Program-made: the position numbers and the translations under genes
NCBI RefSeq assembly: GCF_024362205.1
Contig: NZ_CP101462.1
Coordinates: forward strand, 462,501 to 526,500
DNA: 64,000 bases
Direction of reading: 5' to 3'
Source: Exiguobacterium aurantiacum
GTDB taxonomy: Bacteria; Bacillota; Bacilli; Exiguobacteriales; Exiguobacteriaceae
The notes under the pieces: generated by a model
Databases searched by the model: none
The model's input: the letters and a program-made list of their open reading frames with translations, nothing else
What the model was told of the DNA's origin: nothing
Shown here: in pieces, positions 33,990 to 42,571 of the stretch
Position numbering within the stretch: position 1 is the first letter of the stretch
Layout of the letters: the number at the start of each line of letters is the position of its first letter

Positions 33990-34157
33990 CGTATCGTATT
34001 TTTCGTTCGAATGAAGGTGAGTCAGCTTACAAACTGGTGCCCAATGTGCTGATGGAACCGATTGTGCTACTGAAAATAGAAACTTAGGTCAACGCATGTG
34101 CGATCACGCTTCATGTGAACCTGCTTTCCTACGATAAAGCACATAGGAGGGATGATC

Positions 34158-35867
34158 ATGAAAAATTTAAGTATGTCTAAAAAGTTTGCGGTGCTCATCA
34201 CTGTGTTCATCGCGACGCTCGTCATTATCGCGGCGCTCAGCCACGTCTTTATAAGCAGGATGGCCGACGCAGGAGAAGAAATTTATGAGGAGCGGTTGTT
34301 ACCAATTAAGGCACTCGGTCAAGTTCGGACGGACAACCGTGCGCTTGAAGGTTATGTACTCGAGTTGATGTTAGCAACCGAAGAAAGTCGTAACGCGGAA
34401 CTCCAAGAAAATATTACGGAGCGACGAGACAGCATGGTCGAGAATTTAAGGTTGTTCAATGAGAACTTCGCGTCGACAGATGTTGACATGCAACAACAAG
34501 TCACAGATTTGAATACGTTGATTACGACGTATTTGGAACGGATTGATATCGTCTTGCAACCGGCAATCAGAAACGAGAATACAGCAGCCTATCGCCAATA
34601 TGTCAGCGAGCTACGCCCGATTCGCCTCGCCCTCGTCGAAACGGCGACGGTCGTCATGGACGGCATCAACCAAGAAGCTGAGACGGCAAGCACGACGATG
34701 CAGAACGAGCGGACGGAATCGGTCACATTGTTCTGGGTGCTCGTCGCCATCGGCGCGCTCATCTCAATCGGGCTCGGCGTCTATATCACGCGCCTCATCG
34801 TCCGCCCGGTCCGTGAGTTGAATGGACTCATGAGCCGTGCTGGGGCCGGTGATTTGACGGTCGACAGCACGTACACGTCGCGCGACGAGATCGGGTCGCT
34901 CGCAGCATCGTTCAACGACATGAAGGACAGTCTTCGCGATTTGATCGGCAACGTCACGTCGACGGCGGGACGCGTCGCGACGTCATCGGACGATTTGAAA
35001 TCGAACGTCGAAGAGACGACGAAAGCGACAGAGATGGTCGCCGTCACGATGGAAGAGATCGCGTCAGGTTCGCTCCGTCAATTGACGCGGGTGAAAGAAT
35101 CGAGCAGTACGCTCACCGAACTGACGAACGGGATTCATCACGTCTCGGACAGTGCCCAACACATGACCGAACTGTCGGACGGGGCACTTCAAAAAGTCGG
35201 GACTGGCAATGAGTTGATTGACACGCTCGAGTCACAGCTCGAGGCGATGAACGAAAAAGTGAAGGCGTTGCAGACGGTCATCGGCCAGCTCGACGTCCGC
35301 TCGCAAGAGATCGGCAGCATCACCGGTACGATTTCAGGTATCGCCGAACAGACGAACTTGCTCGCCTTGAACGCGGCCATCGAAGCGGCCCGAGCTGGCG
35401 ACCACGGACGCGGTTTCGCCGTCGTGGCCTCGGAAGTGCGGAAACTCGCCGAAGAGTCGGCCATCGCGACGAAACGGATTTCCGGTTTGATTGGAGACAC
35501 GCAGACAGAGACGAAACAAGCCGTCCAAACGATGCACGTCGTCGAGAGCGAGATGGGTCACAGCGTCACGAACGTCCAACAAGCGGGCGTCGCGTTCGAG
35601 GACATCAAGCGGGCGATCGAAGAAGTCGGACAAAAAGTCGAGGAAGTGTCAGGTGCTGTTCAAGAGATGGCAGCCGGGGCGACCGAGATTCTGACGTCCG
35701 TGAACGAGATCCAAGGCATCACCGAGACGACCGCGACTGAAACCGAGAACACCTCGGCGGCGACGGAAGAACAGATGGCATCGATGGAAGAGATCACGGC
35801 CTCGGCCCAAGAGCTGTCGAACATGGCAGACGAAATGCGTCAAATGACAAAACGATTTAATGTGTAA
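34158..35867 (+). CDS. Methyl-accepting chemotaxis protein (4HB-HAMP type)
   Basis: 569-aa chemoreceptor: first helix [20 protein letters not shown], a helical extracellular sensor (about 35-185) of the four-helix-bundle type, second helix [24 protein letters not shown] ([20 protein letters not shown]), and a signalling domain with tip [20 protein letters not shown] and [18 protein letters not shown]. Acidic extracellular helices suggest small-molecule sensing; ligand unknown. ATG 34158 has GGAGGG 6 nt upstream. CTACGATAAAG before it is a weak sigma-D -10. Confidence 0.9.
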   Translation: MKNLSMSKKFAVLITVFIATLVIIAALSHVFISRMADAGEEIYEERLLPIKALGQVRTDNRALEGYVLELMLATEESRNAELQENITERRDSMVENLRLFNENFASTDVDMQQQVTDLNTLITTYLERIDIVLQPAIRNENTAAYRQYVSELRPIRLALVETATVVMDGINQEAETASTTMQNERTESVTLFWVLVAIGALISIGLGVYITRLIVRPVRELNGLMSRAGAGDLTVDSTYTSRDEIGSLAASFNDMKDSLRDLIGNVTSTAGRVATSSDDLKSNVEETTKATEMVAVTMEEIASGSLRQLTRVKESSSTLTELTNGIHHVSDSAQHMTELSDGALQKVGTGNELIDTLESQLEAMNEKVKALQTVIGQLDVRSQEIGSITGTISGIAEQTNLLALNAAIEAARAGDHGRGFAVVASEVRKLAEESAIATKRISGLIGDTQTETKQAVQTMHVVESEMGHSVTNVQQAGVAFEDIKRAIEEVGQKVEEVSGAVQEMAAGATEILTSVNEIQGITETTATETENTSAATEEQMASMEEITASAQELSNMADEMRQMTKRFNV

Positions 35868-35869
35868 CA

Positions 35870-35902
35870 AACAGGCAGGTCGCCATCGACCTGCCTGTTT
35901 TA
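35870..35902. repeat. Left copy of the identical 33-bp terminator flanking the island
   Basis: Stem AACAGGCAGGTCG / CGACCTGCCTGTT with loop CCAT and a T-tract. It ends the chemoreceptor gene and is repeated base for base at 39224-39256. Confidence 0.92.
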
Positions 35903-36176
35903 CGTTCTTAGTACTTGTTCCGTGTGCCGTTTTAAAGAAACATAGCTGTTCAGGGACCGTGGTCATCATCTAAATAAATCTATCAGGCGAGGGGCACGCG
36001 ATGGGTCAATTTCCCATAGGTAGTTAGTAATGATGCCGAAAATACTTTTTATGTAAAAATAACCATTTTGTAATAATTTGCTATCTGTTGATTGAATCTA
36101 ATCTAAATTATGGTAGATTGAGACTTGTATCACAGCTTCACGCTACAAAATAACAATAGGAAAGAAGGAATGCGTT
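35903..36176 (+). promoter_or_regulatory. Upstream region of the secreted-peptide gene
   Basis: AT-rich, no gene seen. A plausible promoter is TTGAAT near 36093 with TAGATT near 36115 (16-bp spacer), giving a leader of about 55 nt. The first 100 bp are less AT-rich and show nothing recognisable, including no transposase remnant. Confidence 0.45.
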
Positions 36177-36506
36177 ATGAAAAAGAAGACAAAACAGTTC
36201 ACGAGCTCAGCTTTAGTAGTCGGCACGATTTTATTAGGCGCAGGGTCTGCATCAGCAGCAACTTTCGGTACTGCATCTAGTGGAGCATCTTCAGTAGAGT
36301 CGTTTCAAATCAAGTACAATGGCGAGGCTTGGAACTATAGTAGCTCGAAGTATAAGTCTACTTCGTTTAAATACACGCGAAATAGTAGAACTCTACTAAG
36401 TAAAACGGCCTACAGCAGCAAAGTATCGGGTTCTGTGTGGGACGATTTAAGATGGGGAGACAAGTACACTACATACTTTAGTTGGGCCCGTGGTGCACTA
36501 AAGTAA
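36177..36506 (+). CDS. Secreted lactococcin-972-like bacteriocin candidate
   Basis: 109-aa precursor with a Sec signal peptide (MKKKTKQF, hydrophobic core, cleavage near SASAA) and a mature part of about 78 residues rich in Ser, Tyr, Lys and Trp, without Cys. Mature motifs EAWNYSSSKYKS and SKTAYSSKVSG, and a C-terminal aromatic run (YTTYFSW), follow the pattern of lactococcin 972, which has a Sec leader, W-x-Y near the N-terminus and an aromatic end. GAAAGAAGGAATGCGTT gives the ribosome site. The next genes encode a permease and ATPase of the kind found with this family. Homology is judged by eye, so the family call is moderate. Confidence 0.6.
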   Translation: MKKKTKQFTSSALVVGTILLGAGSASAATFGTASSGASSVESFQIKYNGEAWNYSSSKYKSTSFKYTRNSRTLLSKTAYSSKVSGSVWDDLRWGDKYTTYFSWARGALK

Positions 36507-36547
36507 GGCTTCTTGATTTAGGTTTTTTTTAAAGTAGATGAGATGAA

Positions 36548-36587
36548 TTAGGCCCGTCAGGTATGTTCCTAGTAGGGCCTGATTTTG
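36548..36587 (+). terminator. Hairpin after the peptide gene
   Basis: TTAGGCCC (36548-36555) pairs with GGGCCTGA (36575-36582), then TTTTG. It could let the peptide be made in excess over the transporter. The rest of the 236-bp gap to the permease is AT-rich with no gene seen. Confidence 0.5.
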
Positions 36588-36742
36588 AGCTCATACAACG
36601 TGATCAATGTATATCTCACTGGAGTGCTATCTTACTTTTTTTGATTATAAATTATAACTTACGGTTTTTTTTAGCTAGGTAGTTGGTGTTTATTAATACG
36701 TGATACCATAAATTTATAAATGCCATCTTTAAGGAGTAGGTT

Positions 36743-37183
36743 ATGAAATATTCTCTATTTAGATTTATCGATGTTTTTGAATCTTTTTCCATCTATCTCT
36801 TTTGTTTTGTTGTAAATTTGATATTTGCTTATGTACAAACTGTGGATTTAGGGGATTCTTTTATTTTAATGTCATTTATTGAAAGTATTGTCGACTATCA
36901 ATTTATTATAAGTATTCTGCTTACCTTTATTATGATGGTCTTTCATTATCAATTTTTAAACCGGAGAAAAACAGAAATAGCCTGCCGAATACTTGTGGGA
37001 GACACAAAGGAAAAAATCATCATCCGATATATTTTGAACAGTCTGGCCATATTGACCTTCAGCTTTTTGTTATCTCTATCATTGAACTATTATTTAAATT
37101 TGAATGTAACCAGCAATCTCTACTTGGTAATGCTGTTTATTGTATACATATTAATTAGTGCAGGTCAGGTGAAAAGAGAATGA
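36743..37183 (+). CDS. Short ABC permease half (bacteriocin-associated)
   Basis: 146 aa with four hydrophobic helices. The middle reads RRKTEIACRILVGDTKEKII, like the cytoplasmic coupling segment after the second helix of FtsX/MacB-type permeases, followed by IRYILNSLAILTFSFLL. It looks like only the last three-helix core of such a permease. AAGGAG precedes the ATG. Its stop overlaps the next permease gene by 4 nt (ATGA). In lactococcin-972 systems one long seven-helix protein is usual, so these two frames may be its split equivalent. Confidence 0.6.
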   Translation: MKYSLFRFIDVFESFSIYLFCFVVNLIFAYVQTVDLGDSFILMSFIESIVDYQFIISILLTFIMMVFHYQFLNRRKTEIACRILVGDTKEKIIIRYILNSLAILTFSFLLSLSLNYYLNLNVTSNLYLVMLFIVYILISAGQVKRE

Positions 37184-38400
37184 GAATCTTACACTTTTTT
37201 ATAACTAAAATCTTTTTAAAGAGATGGATACTTGTTTTTGCAATGATCCTATTGCTTTTCCTAGCGAATTACCTGTCGTTTAGTGCCACTCGTTCAATTA
37301 TCTCAACGTTTCAAGGCTATCAAGAAATAGAAACGCTAAATCGAGAAGGCAATTATATAGCTAACCTCAATCCAGATAGTGAAGCGGATTTTGATCGATT
37401 TGATGTAGAAGATACACAACGGCTATACGGCTATTTGAACGACAATTATACATATGCTCTGCAGGCCGATGGTTTTACGACTTCATTGGACAATGAACAT
37501 GATATGGAAGCTACTTTCAGTTACATCAATGAAGAGGCTTATAAGATCAATCAATATAAATTATCTGAAGGAAACCATTTAAATTTTGATTATCAATTCA
37601 ACAAAGAACAAATATCTGTTTTGATAGGTGCCGGTCTGGCTTCGACCCATCCTGTGGGGTCAACGATTGAGACCACCGATCCTGTCACTCAACAAAAAGT
37701 CGATTTAAAAGTTCAAGGGGTCTTGAAAAAGAATACACACCGTTCTAATTTTTATGCGCCCAATTCAAAGAATTATTTCAACTTTTCAATTCTCCTACCG
37801 GTTAACGAACAATTTATCCAAAGTGCGGGCCTTGACCTCCACGTGAATGGTTTGATGGATATAGTGCTTTTGGATTCTACAAAAGAGGAAGCGACGAAAT
37901 TGAGTGAACAGATCCAGAAGAATTTAGGGTTAGACTTTAACTTCTTCAATCAACAAGAGAACTTTACTTATTTTGAAGATTATTACGTGAGTTCATTAAA
38001 AATTATTTCTGCGATTACTGGGGTTTTGCTCATTGTCATCGTTTGTTTGGCTATCTGGAATACATTGATAAGTGTCCGATTAATGATTAAAGATTTTACA
38101 GTCAATTTATTAGTCGGATTGAGCTATTCCAAACTGAGAAGCATTTTTTACAGTTACTTCGGGATCTTGTTTTCGATCAATCTAGTCATCTTGTTTGCAA
38201 TCACTGCTTTCAATAGATACGGGTTTTGGTTAAGAAAAGACTCGATTTTTGCTACGTACGGAATGTTTGGCTTGATCAGTATGGATTGGATCGCCTTACT
38301 AGTTGTTCTATTCATCGACGTTATCATTGCGTTCATGATTGTAGAAATTGCGCTTAAAAAAATTAAAGGCATTCCGATCTCGGTGGGGGTTATGAAATGA
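37180..38400 (+). CDS. MacB/FtsX-like ABC permease with large extracellular domain
   Basis: 406 aa: N-terminal helix (WILVFAMILLLFLANYLSF), an extracellular domain of about 230 residues (acidic, many Tyr/Asn, containing GAGLASTHPVGSTIETTD and VDLKVQGVLKK), then three C-terminal helices (ITGVLLIVIVCLAIWNTLI, YFGILFSINLVILFAITAF, IALLVVLFIDVIIAFMIV). The layout is that of the MacB class, which works on periplasmic or surface substrates. It overlaps the upstream half and the downstream ATPase gene (ATGA), so all are co-translated. Export of, or immunity to, the peptide is inferred. Confidence 0.65.
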   Translation: MRILHFFITKIFLKRWILVFAMILLLFLANYLSFSATRSIISTFQGYQEIETLNREGNYIANLNPDSEADFDRFDVEDTQRLYGYLNDNYTYALQADGFTTSLDNEHDMEATFSYINEEAYKINQYKLSEGNHLNFDYQFNKEQISVLIGAGLASTHPVGSTIETTDPVTQQKVDLKVQGVLKKNTHRSNFYAPNSKNYFNFSILLPVNEQFIQSAGLDLHVNGLMDIVLLDSTKEEATKLSEQIQKNLGLDFNFFNQQENFTYFEDYYVSSLKIISAITGVLLIVIVCLAIWNTLISVRLMIKDFTVNLLVGLSYSKLRSIFYSYFGILFSINLVILFAITAFNRYGFWLRKDSIFATYGMFGLISMDWIALLVVLFIDVIIAFMIVEIALKKIKGIPISVGVMK

Positions 38401-39059
38401 GTAGTGTCATCAAGCTAGAAATCCAAAAAAAAACGTTTAAGAAGAAAGGTTTTTCGATTTTAAATGATTTCGAGTTGGAAGTTCAACCTGGTGAAAGAGT
38501 TTCGATTATCGGGGAGTCTGGAGTTGGTAAGTCTTCGCTGCTCAATATTATCGGTTTACTTGACACACAATACGAAGGAAGTTATGAGCTCTTTGACTCA
38601 TCTGTGAAGGATTTATCGCGAGATAAATTGGCTGAATGGCGTAATCAAAAAATTGGGTTTGTACTTCAAGAGTCGGCACTGATTGATTCCTTGACCATCG
38701 AGGATAATATTAAACTACCCCTTATGTACGCAAACATCGAAAAAGATCCGAGTGTCCAAGAACACTTTAAGCGAATTGTTAACAAAATAGGAATTGAGTC
38801 CATTTTGAAAAAGAAACCGCTTGAGTGTTCGGGTGGACAACGATCAAGAGCCGTCTTTGCTAGGGGGGTCATCATGAATCCTCAAATCATTTTATCGGAT
38901 GAACCGACGGCGTCACTTGACTCAAAGAACAAAGAAAACATCATCGATTTACTTTTTGAGATGAATAAAGAATTCAATACGACCGTTATTACCGTAACGC
39001 ATGATTTAGACGTAGCCAATCGTCATGGACGAGTAATTACTCTCGAAAGGAGTGAATAA
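38397..39059 (+). CDS. ABC transporter ATPase (lactococcin-972 group)
   Basis: 220 aa, short ATPase of the LolD/MacB type. Walker A GESGVGKSS, Q-loop FVLQES, signature CSGGQRSRAVFARGV (Leu replaced by Cys in the usual LSGGQ), Walker B IILSDEP, D-loop SLDS, switch His in VTHDLD. Low-GC codon use, like the rest of the island. It energises the overlapping permease genes. Confidence 0.82.
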   Translation: MSSVIKLEIQKKTFKKKGFSILNDFELEVQPGERVSIIGESGVGKSSLLNIIGLLDTQYEGSYELFDSSVKDLSRDKLAEWRNQKIGFVLQESALIDSLTIEDNIKLPLMYANIEKDPSVQEHFKRIVNKIGIESILKKKPLECSGGQRSRAVFARGVIMNPQIILSDEPTASLDSKNKENIIDLLFEMNKEFNTTVITVTHDLDVANRHGRVITLERSE

Positions 39060-39060
39060 A

Positions 39061-39216
39061 ATGGGATTTTTTGCAATGGTCATCTCCTTTATACTCGGTA
39101 TATTCTTAACCGTTATTGGCTTTGCTCGCAGAAAACATAACTTGTTGTACAAACTTTCAATAGTACTCGGGATTGCTCTCATTGTGTTTGCGGTGTATCT
39201 AGCAAGGCCCCAATAA
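39061..39216 (+). CDS. Two-helix 51-aa membrane protein, immunity candidate
   Basis: Starts 1 nt after the ATPase stop, with AAAGGAGTGA as ribosome site. Sequence: MGFFAMVISFILGIFLTVIG, basic loop FARRKHNLLYK, then a second helix LSIVLGIALIVFAVYLA. Last gene of the island operon, ending just before the right terminator copy. Position and form suit an immunity or accessory protein; no family recognised. Confidence 0.7.
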   Translation: MGFFAMVISFILGIFLTVIGFARRKHNLLYKLSIVLGIALIVFAVYLARPQ

Positions 39217-39223
39217 GAAAACG

Positions 39224-39256
39224 AACAGGCAGGTCGCCATCGACCTGCCTGTTTTA
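39224..39256. repeat. Right copy of the identical 33-bp terminator
   Basis: Base-for-base repeat of 35870-35902 in the same orientation. It ends the island and also contains the stop codon of the convergent DUF1801 gene. Confidence 0.92.
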
Positions 39257-39676
39257 GCGTGACTCGTAAGCCGCAATCCATTGCTCGGGCGTCATCTTCG
39301 AGACGAGTTCACCCATCAACTCATATGGGATATGCTTCACGTTTTTGAAGCGGATACAGCTCTTGCCCATGTCGAGCTTCGTCGGCACTTGGGCGGCGTA
39401 GGACTCCTCGAACCAGCGGAGCAACTCCGGGTCACTATAGACGCCCATATGATACACGGCGACGTGGTTCTTTTGAGCGATGACACTCAAAAACGGGAGC
39501 GGGGTGCCCGGCGTGACGTGATACCCGGACGGATACGTCGATAGCGGGACGACGTAGTGGATACCTGTGCCGTCGGTCGTCTTCTCGAACCCGTCCGGTA
39601 GGTGTTCATCGATGACGTCAATCAAACGGATGAAAGCGTCGAGCCGCTTGTCGTCGACGAGTGTCGTATAGTCCAT
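39254..39676 (-). CDS. DUF1801 family protein
   Basis: 140-aa soluble protein of the YdhG/DUF1801 fold: TGIHYVVPLSTYPSGYHVTP, FLSVIAQKNHVAVYHMGVYS, and the C-terminal KSCIRFKNVKHIPYELMGEL, the family's KxxxRFK-type segment. It overlaps the upstream DUF2200 gene by one base (TGATG), so the two are co-translated. Molecular function unknown. Confidence 0.8.
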   Translation of the reverse strand: MDYTTLVDDKRLDAFIRLIDVIDEHLPDGFEKTTDGTGIHYVVPLSTYPSGYHVTPGTPLPFLSVIAQKNHVAVYHMGVYSDPELLRWFEESYAAQVPTKLDMGKSCIRFKNVKHIPYELMGELVSKMTPEQWIAAYESR

Positions 39677-40032
39677 CAGACGTCACCTCCCCGTAAAATC
39701 TTCGCCATCGCCTTGCCTTTGGCCAGCTCATCGATGAGCTTGTCCAAATAACGGATCTCGCGCATGAGCGGCTCCTCGACGTTCTCGACGCGGACGCCGC
39801 AGACGACGCCTTTGATCAAGGCGCGGTCCTCGTTCATATGAGGTGCGGTGGCGAAGAACGTGTCAAAGTCGACCTCGGCTGCAAGTTGCTGTTCAAGCCC
39901 GGCCTCGTCATAGCCGGTCAACCAGCGGATGATCGTGTCGACTTCGTCTTTCGTCCGTCCTTTTCGTTCGGCTTTCGCGACATAGAGCGGATAGACGCTT
40001 GCGAAGCTCGTCGTGTAAATGCGGTGTGCCAT
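39676..40032 (-). CDS. DUF2200 family protein
   Basis: 118 aa matching DUF2200 along its whole length: [39 protein letters not shown], and [20 protein letters not shown]. Function unknown. First gene of a two-gene unit with the DUF1801 gene, divergent from the MarR-paiA operon. Confidence 0.85.
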   Translation of the reverse strand: MAHRIYTTSFASVYPLYVAKAERKGRTKDEVDTIIRWLTGYDEAGLEQQLAAEVDFDTFFATAPHMNEDRALIKGVVCGVRVENVEEPLMREIRYLDKLIDELAKGKAMAKILRGGDV

Positions 40033-40106
40033 GAGATCCCCTCGTTTCGTGGAATGATACCTCTATTTTCTCACACAAGCAAAGCTCATACGCATAATAT
40101 TTTTTG

Positions 40107-40158
40107 TTGCAAATGCAACTAAATGCATTATACTGAACGTAACGTATTGTAAATACAA
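40107..40158 (+). promoter_or_regulatory. marR-paiA promoter with two TTGYAAATRCAA operators
   Basis: TTGCAAATGCAA (40107-40118) contains the -35 (TTGCAA); the -10 TATACT (40129-40134) follows after 16 bp; TTGTAAATACAA (40147-40158) lies downstream of the start. The two 12-mers differ only at paired symmetric positions, as expected for a MarR-family operator. Confidence 0.75.
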
Positions 40159-40174
40159 CAATCAGGAGGATTGT

Positions 40175-40627
40175 ATGAGAGACCAGTTACGTGAAATCGG
40201 GATGATTGCCCGTGCCCTCGATTCGATCAGCAATATCGAATTCAAAGAGCTCGAGCTGACGAAAGGGCAATATTTATATTTGGTCCGGATTTGTGAAGAG
40301 CCGGGCATCATCCAAGAGAAGCTCGCCGAACTCATCAAAGTCGACCGGACGACGGCGGCGCGAGCGATTCAAAAGTTGGAGACGAACGGGTTGATCATCA
40401 AGCAGGACGACCCGCACAACAAGAAAATCAAACGGCTCGTCCCGACCGAACGGGGCAAAGGACTGTACCCGGTCATTATCCGCGAGCACGAACATTCGAC
40501 GGACGTCGCGCTCGCCGGGCTGAGTGACCAGGAAGCCGAGCAGCTGCTCCGGCTATTGAAGCGGGTCCGCCACAATATCGAAGGGGACTGGGACGCGGTG
40601 AAGAAAGGAAAGAAACGAGACTACTAG
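40175..40627 (+). CDS. MarR-family regulator upstream of paiA
   Basis: 150 aa: helices ELTKGQYLYLVRICEEPG, HTH EKLAELIKVDRTTAARAIQK, wing QDDPHNKKIKRLVPTERG, typical of MarR. TCAGGAGGATTGT precedes the ATG. It is 11 bp from paiA on the same strand and probably represses both through the two operators upstream. Confidence 0.87.
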   Translation: MRDQLREIGMIARALDSISNIEFKELELTKGQYLYLVRICEEPGIIQEKLAELIKVDRTTAARAIQKLETNGLIIKQDDPHNKKIKRLVPTERGKGLYPVIIREHEHSTDVALAGLSDQEAEQLLRLLKRVRHNIEGDWDAVKKGKKRDY

Positions 40628-40638
40628 GGGGAACAATC

Positions 40639-41157
40639 ATGATCACCATCAAAGCTTGCACAATCGAAGACGTTGACGCACTTCGCACCATCAGTATCGA
40701 GACGTTCACGGAGACGTTCGAAGCCGAGAATGACCCGGCGCATCTGGCCGCGTATCTCGAGCGGGCGTACAACATGGCGCAACTTAAAAAAGAGCTTTCG
40801 AATCCAGACTCACAGTTCTTCTTCGCCATACTCGACGGGGAAGTGGCTGGTTACTTAAAAGTGAACGCCAACAACGCCCAGACCGAGGCCATGGGCGAGG
40901 AGACGTTCGAACTCGAACGGATCTATGTGCGACGCGCCTTCCAAGGAAGTGGCGTCGGGAAGGCGTTGTATGACCAGGCCATCACGTGCGCGGGTGAGCT
41001 GAACAAACGTGAAATCTGGCTTGGCGTCTGGGAACATAACCATAAGGCACTCGCCTTTTACCGAAAGCACGGCTTCGTCCAGACCGGGGCGCACACATTC
41101 TATATGGGCGACGACGCCCAAGTCGATTTGATTATGGCCAAGCCGCTTCGTCCGTGA
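40639..41157 (+). CDS. paiA: PaiA-like spermidine/spermine N-acetyltransferase
   Basis: 172-aa GNAT enzyme closely following Bacillus PaiA by eye: SIETFTETFEAENDP, LKKELSNPDSQFFFAILDGE, acetyl-CoA loop RRAFQGSGVGKALY, IWLGVWEHNHKALAFYRKHG, FVQTGAHTFYMGDDAQVDLI. PaiA acetylates polyamines and affects sporulation and degradative-enzyme genes in Bacillus. AGGGGGAACAATC precedes the ATG. Its last 26 bp overlap the convergent haloacid dehalogenase gene. Confidence 0.92.
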   Translation: MITIKACTIEDVDALRTISIETFTETFEAENDPAHLAAYLERAYNMAQLKKELSNPDSQFFFAILDGEVAGYLKVNANNAQTEAMGEETFELERIYVRRAFQGSGVGKALYDQAITCAGELNKREIWLGVWEHNHKALAFYRKHGFVQTGAHTFYMGDDAQVDLIMAKPLRP

Positions 41158-41818
41158 CCCATTCCAGTATCCCGGACAAATCCTCATAGACGGCGTCAGG
41201 AGCCAGGTCGGGCATGTCGACCGGTTTGCCGTTACGATTGATCCAGGCCGTGTGGAACCCGAAGTTTTTCGCACCGGCGATGTCCCAACCATTCGAGGAT
41301 AGAAACAGTACCTCGTCCCGCTTCAACCCGCTGTTCTTGAACCAGTGCATGTAGGCGGCCGGTGACGGCTTGGCTTTTTTGATGCCGTCGATGCTGACGA
41401 GTTCGTCGAACAGGTCGGTGAACCCGGCGTTGTGGATGAGTTCCTCGAGCATCGCGTCCGTCCCGTTCGAGAGGACGATGGTCTGTTTATGATGCAGCTG
41501 GTGCAAGACGTCCGCAACTTCTTCATATGGCGACAGCTTCGCATATGTGGCAATCAATGCGTCCTCGGTCTCGGCCGTCCACGTCACTTCGGCCGCCGAC
41601 AAGGCGTACCGGAGCGCGTCGCGCGTGACGACGGAGAAGTCCTCATAACGCCCCATGATGTGGCGGGTAAAGAAGTAGTCGAGCTGTTTCGTCCGCCACG
41701 CCTGGCTAATTTGTTCACCTTTTCCGGGGAACTGTTCGTCACACGCCGTCTTGACGGAATGCACGTCGAACAAGGTCCCGTATACATCGAACACGAACGC
41801 TTTAATAGTTGGTTTCAT
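41132..41818 (-). CDS. (S)-2-haloacid dehalogenase-like HAD hydrolase
   Basis: 228-aa type II haloacid dehalogenase family protein. Motif I VFDVYGTLFD (Asp nucleophile, Tyr typical of dehalogenases), VLSNGTD (motif II), KKAKPSPAAY (Lys), and SSNGWDIAGAKNFGF (active-site Asn/Asp). Convergent overlap with paiA and divergent from paiB, so it splits the paiA/paiB pair. Substrate not proven; such enzymes may act on short 2-haloacids or phosphoesters. Confidence 0.88.
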   Translation of the reverse strand: MKPTIKAFVFDVYGTLFDVHSVKTACDEQFPGKGEQISQAWRTKQLDYFFTRHIMGRYEDFSVVTRDALRYALSAAEVTWTAETEDALIATYAKLSPYEEVADVLHQLHHKQTIVLSNGTDAMLEELIHNAGFTDLFDELVSIDGIKKAKPSPAAYMHWFKNSGLKRDEVLFLSSNGWDIAGAKNFGFHTAWINRNGKPVDMPDLAPDAVYEDLSGILEWVTDEAAWP

Positions 41819-41924
41819 GAAATCCCTCCTCAGTAAAATTTCGTCACCTACTCTTTACCCTAGTTGGCGTGAATTATACGGAGGGATCCAGTCAGTTGAT
41901 GAAGGACAAGACAGGAGGAAGACG

Positions 41925-42521
41925 ATGTACGTCCCAAAACTATACGCCGTGAACGATCCGAAAGAAGTCCACGCATTTCTGAAGGCCCACCCGTTCGGCA
42001 CCGTCGTCACGCATGACGGACAGAAGCCGATCGCGACGCACGTGCCGCTCCGTTTCCATGAGGAGGAGGGGCACGTCTGGTTTACGACACATGTCGCCAA
42101 AAACAATCCGCAGTGGCGGTCGATTGAAGACCAGACCGTGCTCTTGATCGTCCAAGGGCCGAACGCCTATGTGTCCGCATCCTGGTACGGGCACGAGGAC
42201 GTATCGACGTGGAACTATCAGGCGGTGCATGCATACGGACAGGCGACGATTATGAACGAGGCACAACTCGAGGAAGAGTTGGAGGGACTGCTTCAAGACC
42301 ATGAAGGAGACCGCGAGCATGCCGTCGTCTGGGAGGAACTGTCGGAGCCGGTGCAACGGCAGAAATATGGCGTCGTCGGGTTCCGCATCGACATTTCGGA
42401 GATGCAGGCGGCGTTCAAGCTGAGCCAGAATCGAAACGAGACGGATTATACACGGATCGTCTCCGAGCTCGAGCAAACTGGGTGTCCGATGGCAGATGTG
42501 ATGCGAGAACATAAAAAATAA
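41925..42521 (+). CDS. paiB: PaiB FMN-binding transcriptional regulator
   Basis: 198-aa split-barrel protein matching Bacillus PaiB: YVPKLYAVNDPKEVHAFL, GTVVTHDGQKPIATHVPL, QGPNAYVSASWYGHEDVSTW, NYQAVHAYGQATI, FKLSQNRNETDY. PaiB acts with PaiA in control of sporulation and protease genes. I chose ATG 41925 with AGGAGG 6 nt upstream; longer in-frame versions begin inside the divergent gene. Confidence 0.92.
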   Translation: MYVPKLYAVNDPKEVHAFLKAHPFGTVVTHDGQKPIATHVPLRFHEEEGHVWFTTHVAKNNPQWRSIEDQTVLLIVQGPNAYVSASWYGHEDVSTWNYQAVHAYGQATIMNEAQLEEELEGLLQDHEGDREHAVVWEELSEPVQRQKYGVVGFRIDISEMQAAFKLSQNRNETDYTRIVSELEQTGCPMADVMREHKK

Positions 42522-42570
42522 CCCTTTTCCCCGTCTGTGCGATTTAAACGCAGATGGGGGAAGGGTTTGT
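42521..42570. terminator. Bidirectional terminator paiB / yesL-like
   Basis: CCCTTTTCCCCGTCTGTGCG and CGCAGATGGGGGAAGGG pair with small bulges around TTTAAA; A/T tracts at both ends. Confidence 0.75.
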
Positions 42571-42571
42571 T

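Noticed and set aside
33240-34052. Long plus-strand open frame over the TVP38 gene
   Set aside because: The translation is Arg/Asp/Glu-rich with no domain, typical of the opposite strand of a membrane-protein gene; the minus strand encodes a clear VTT-family protein.
35903-36176. IS remnant or integrase fragment at the left of the AT-rich island
   Set aside because: No inverted repeats or transposase-like translation seen on either strand; only the terminator copies suggest an insertion.
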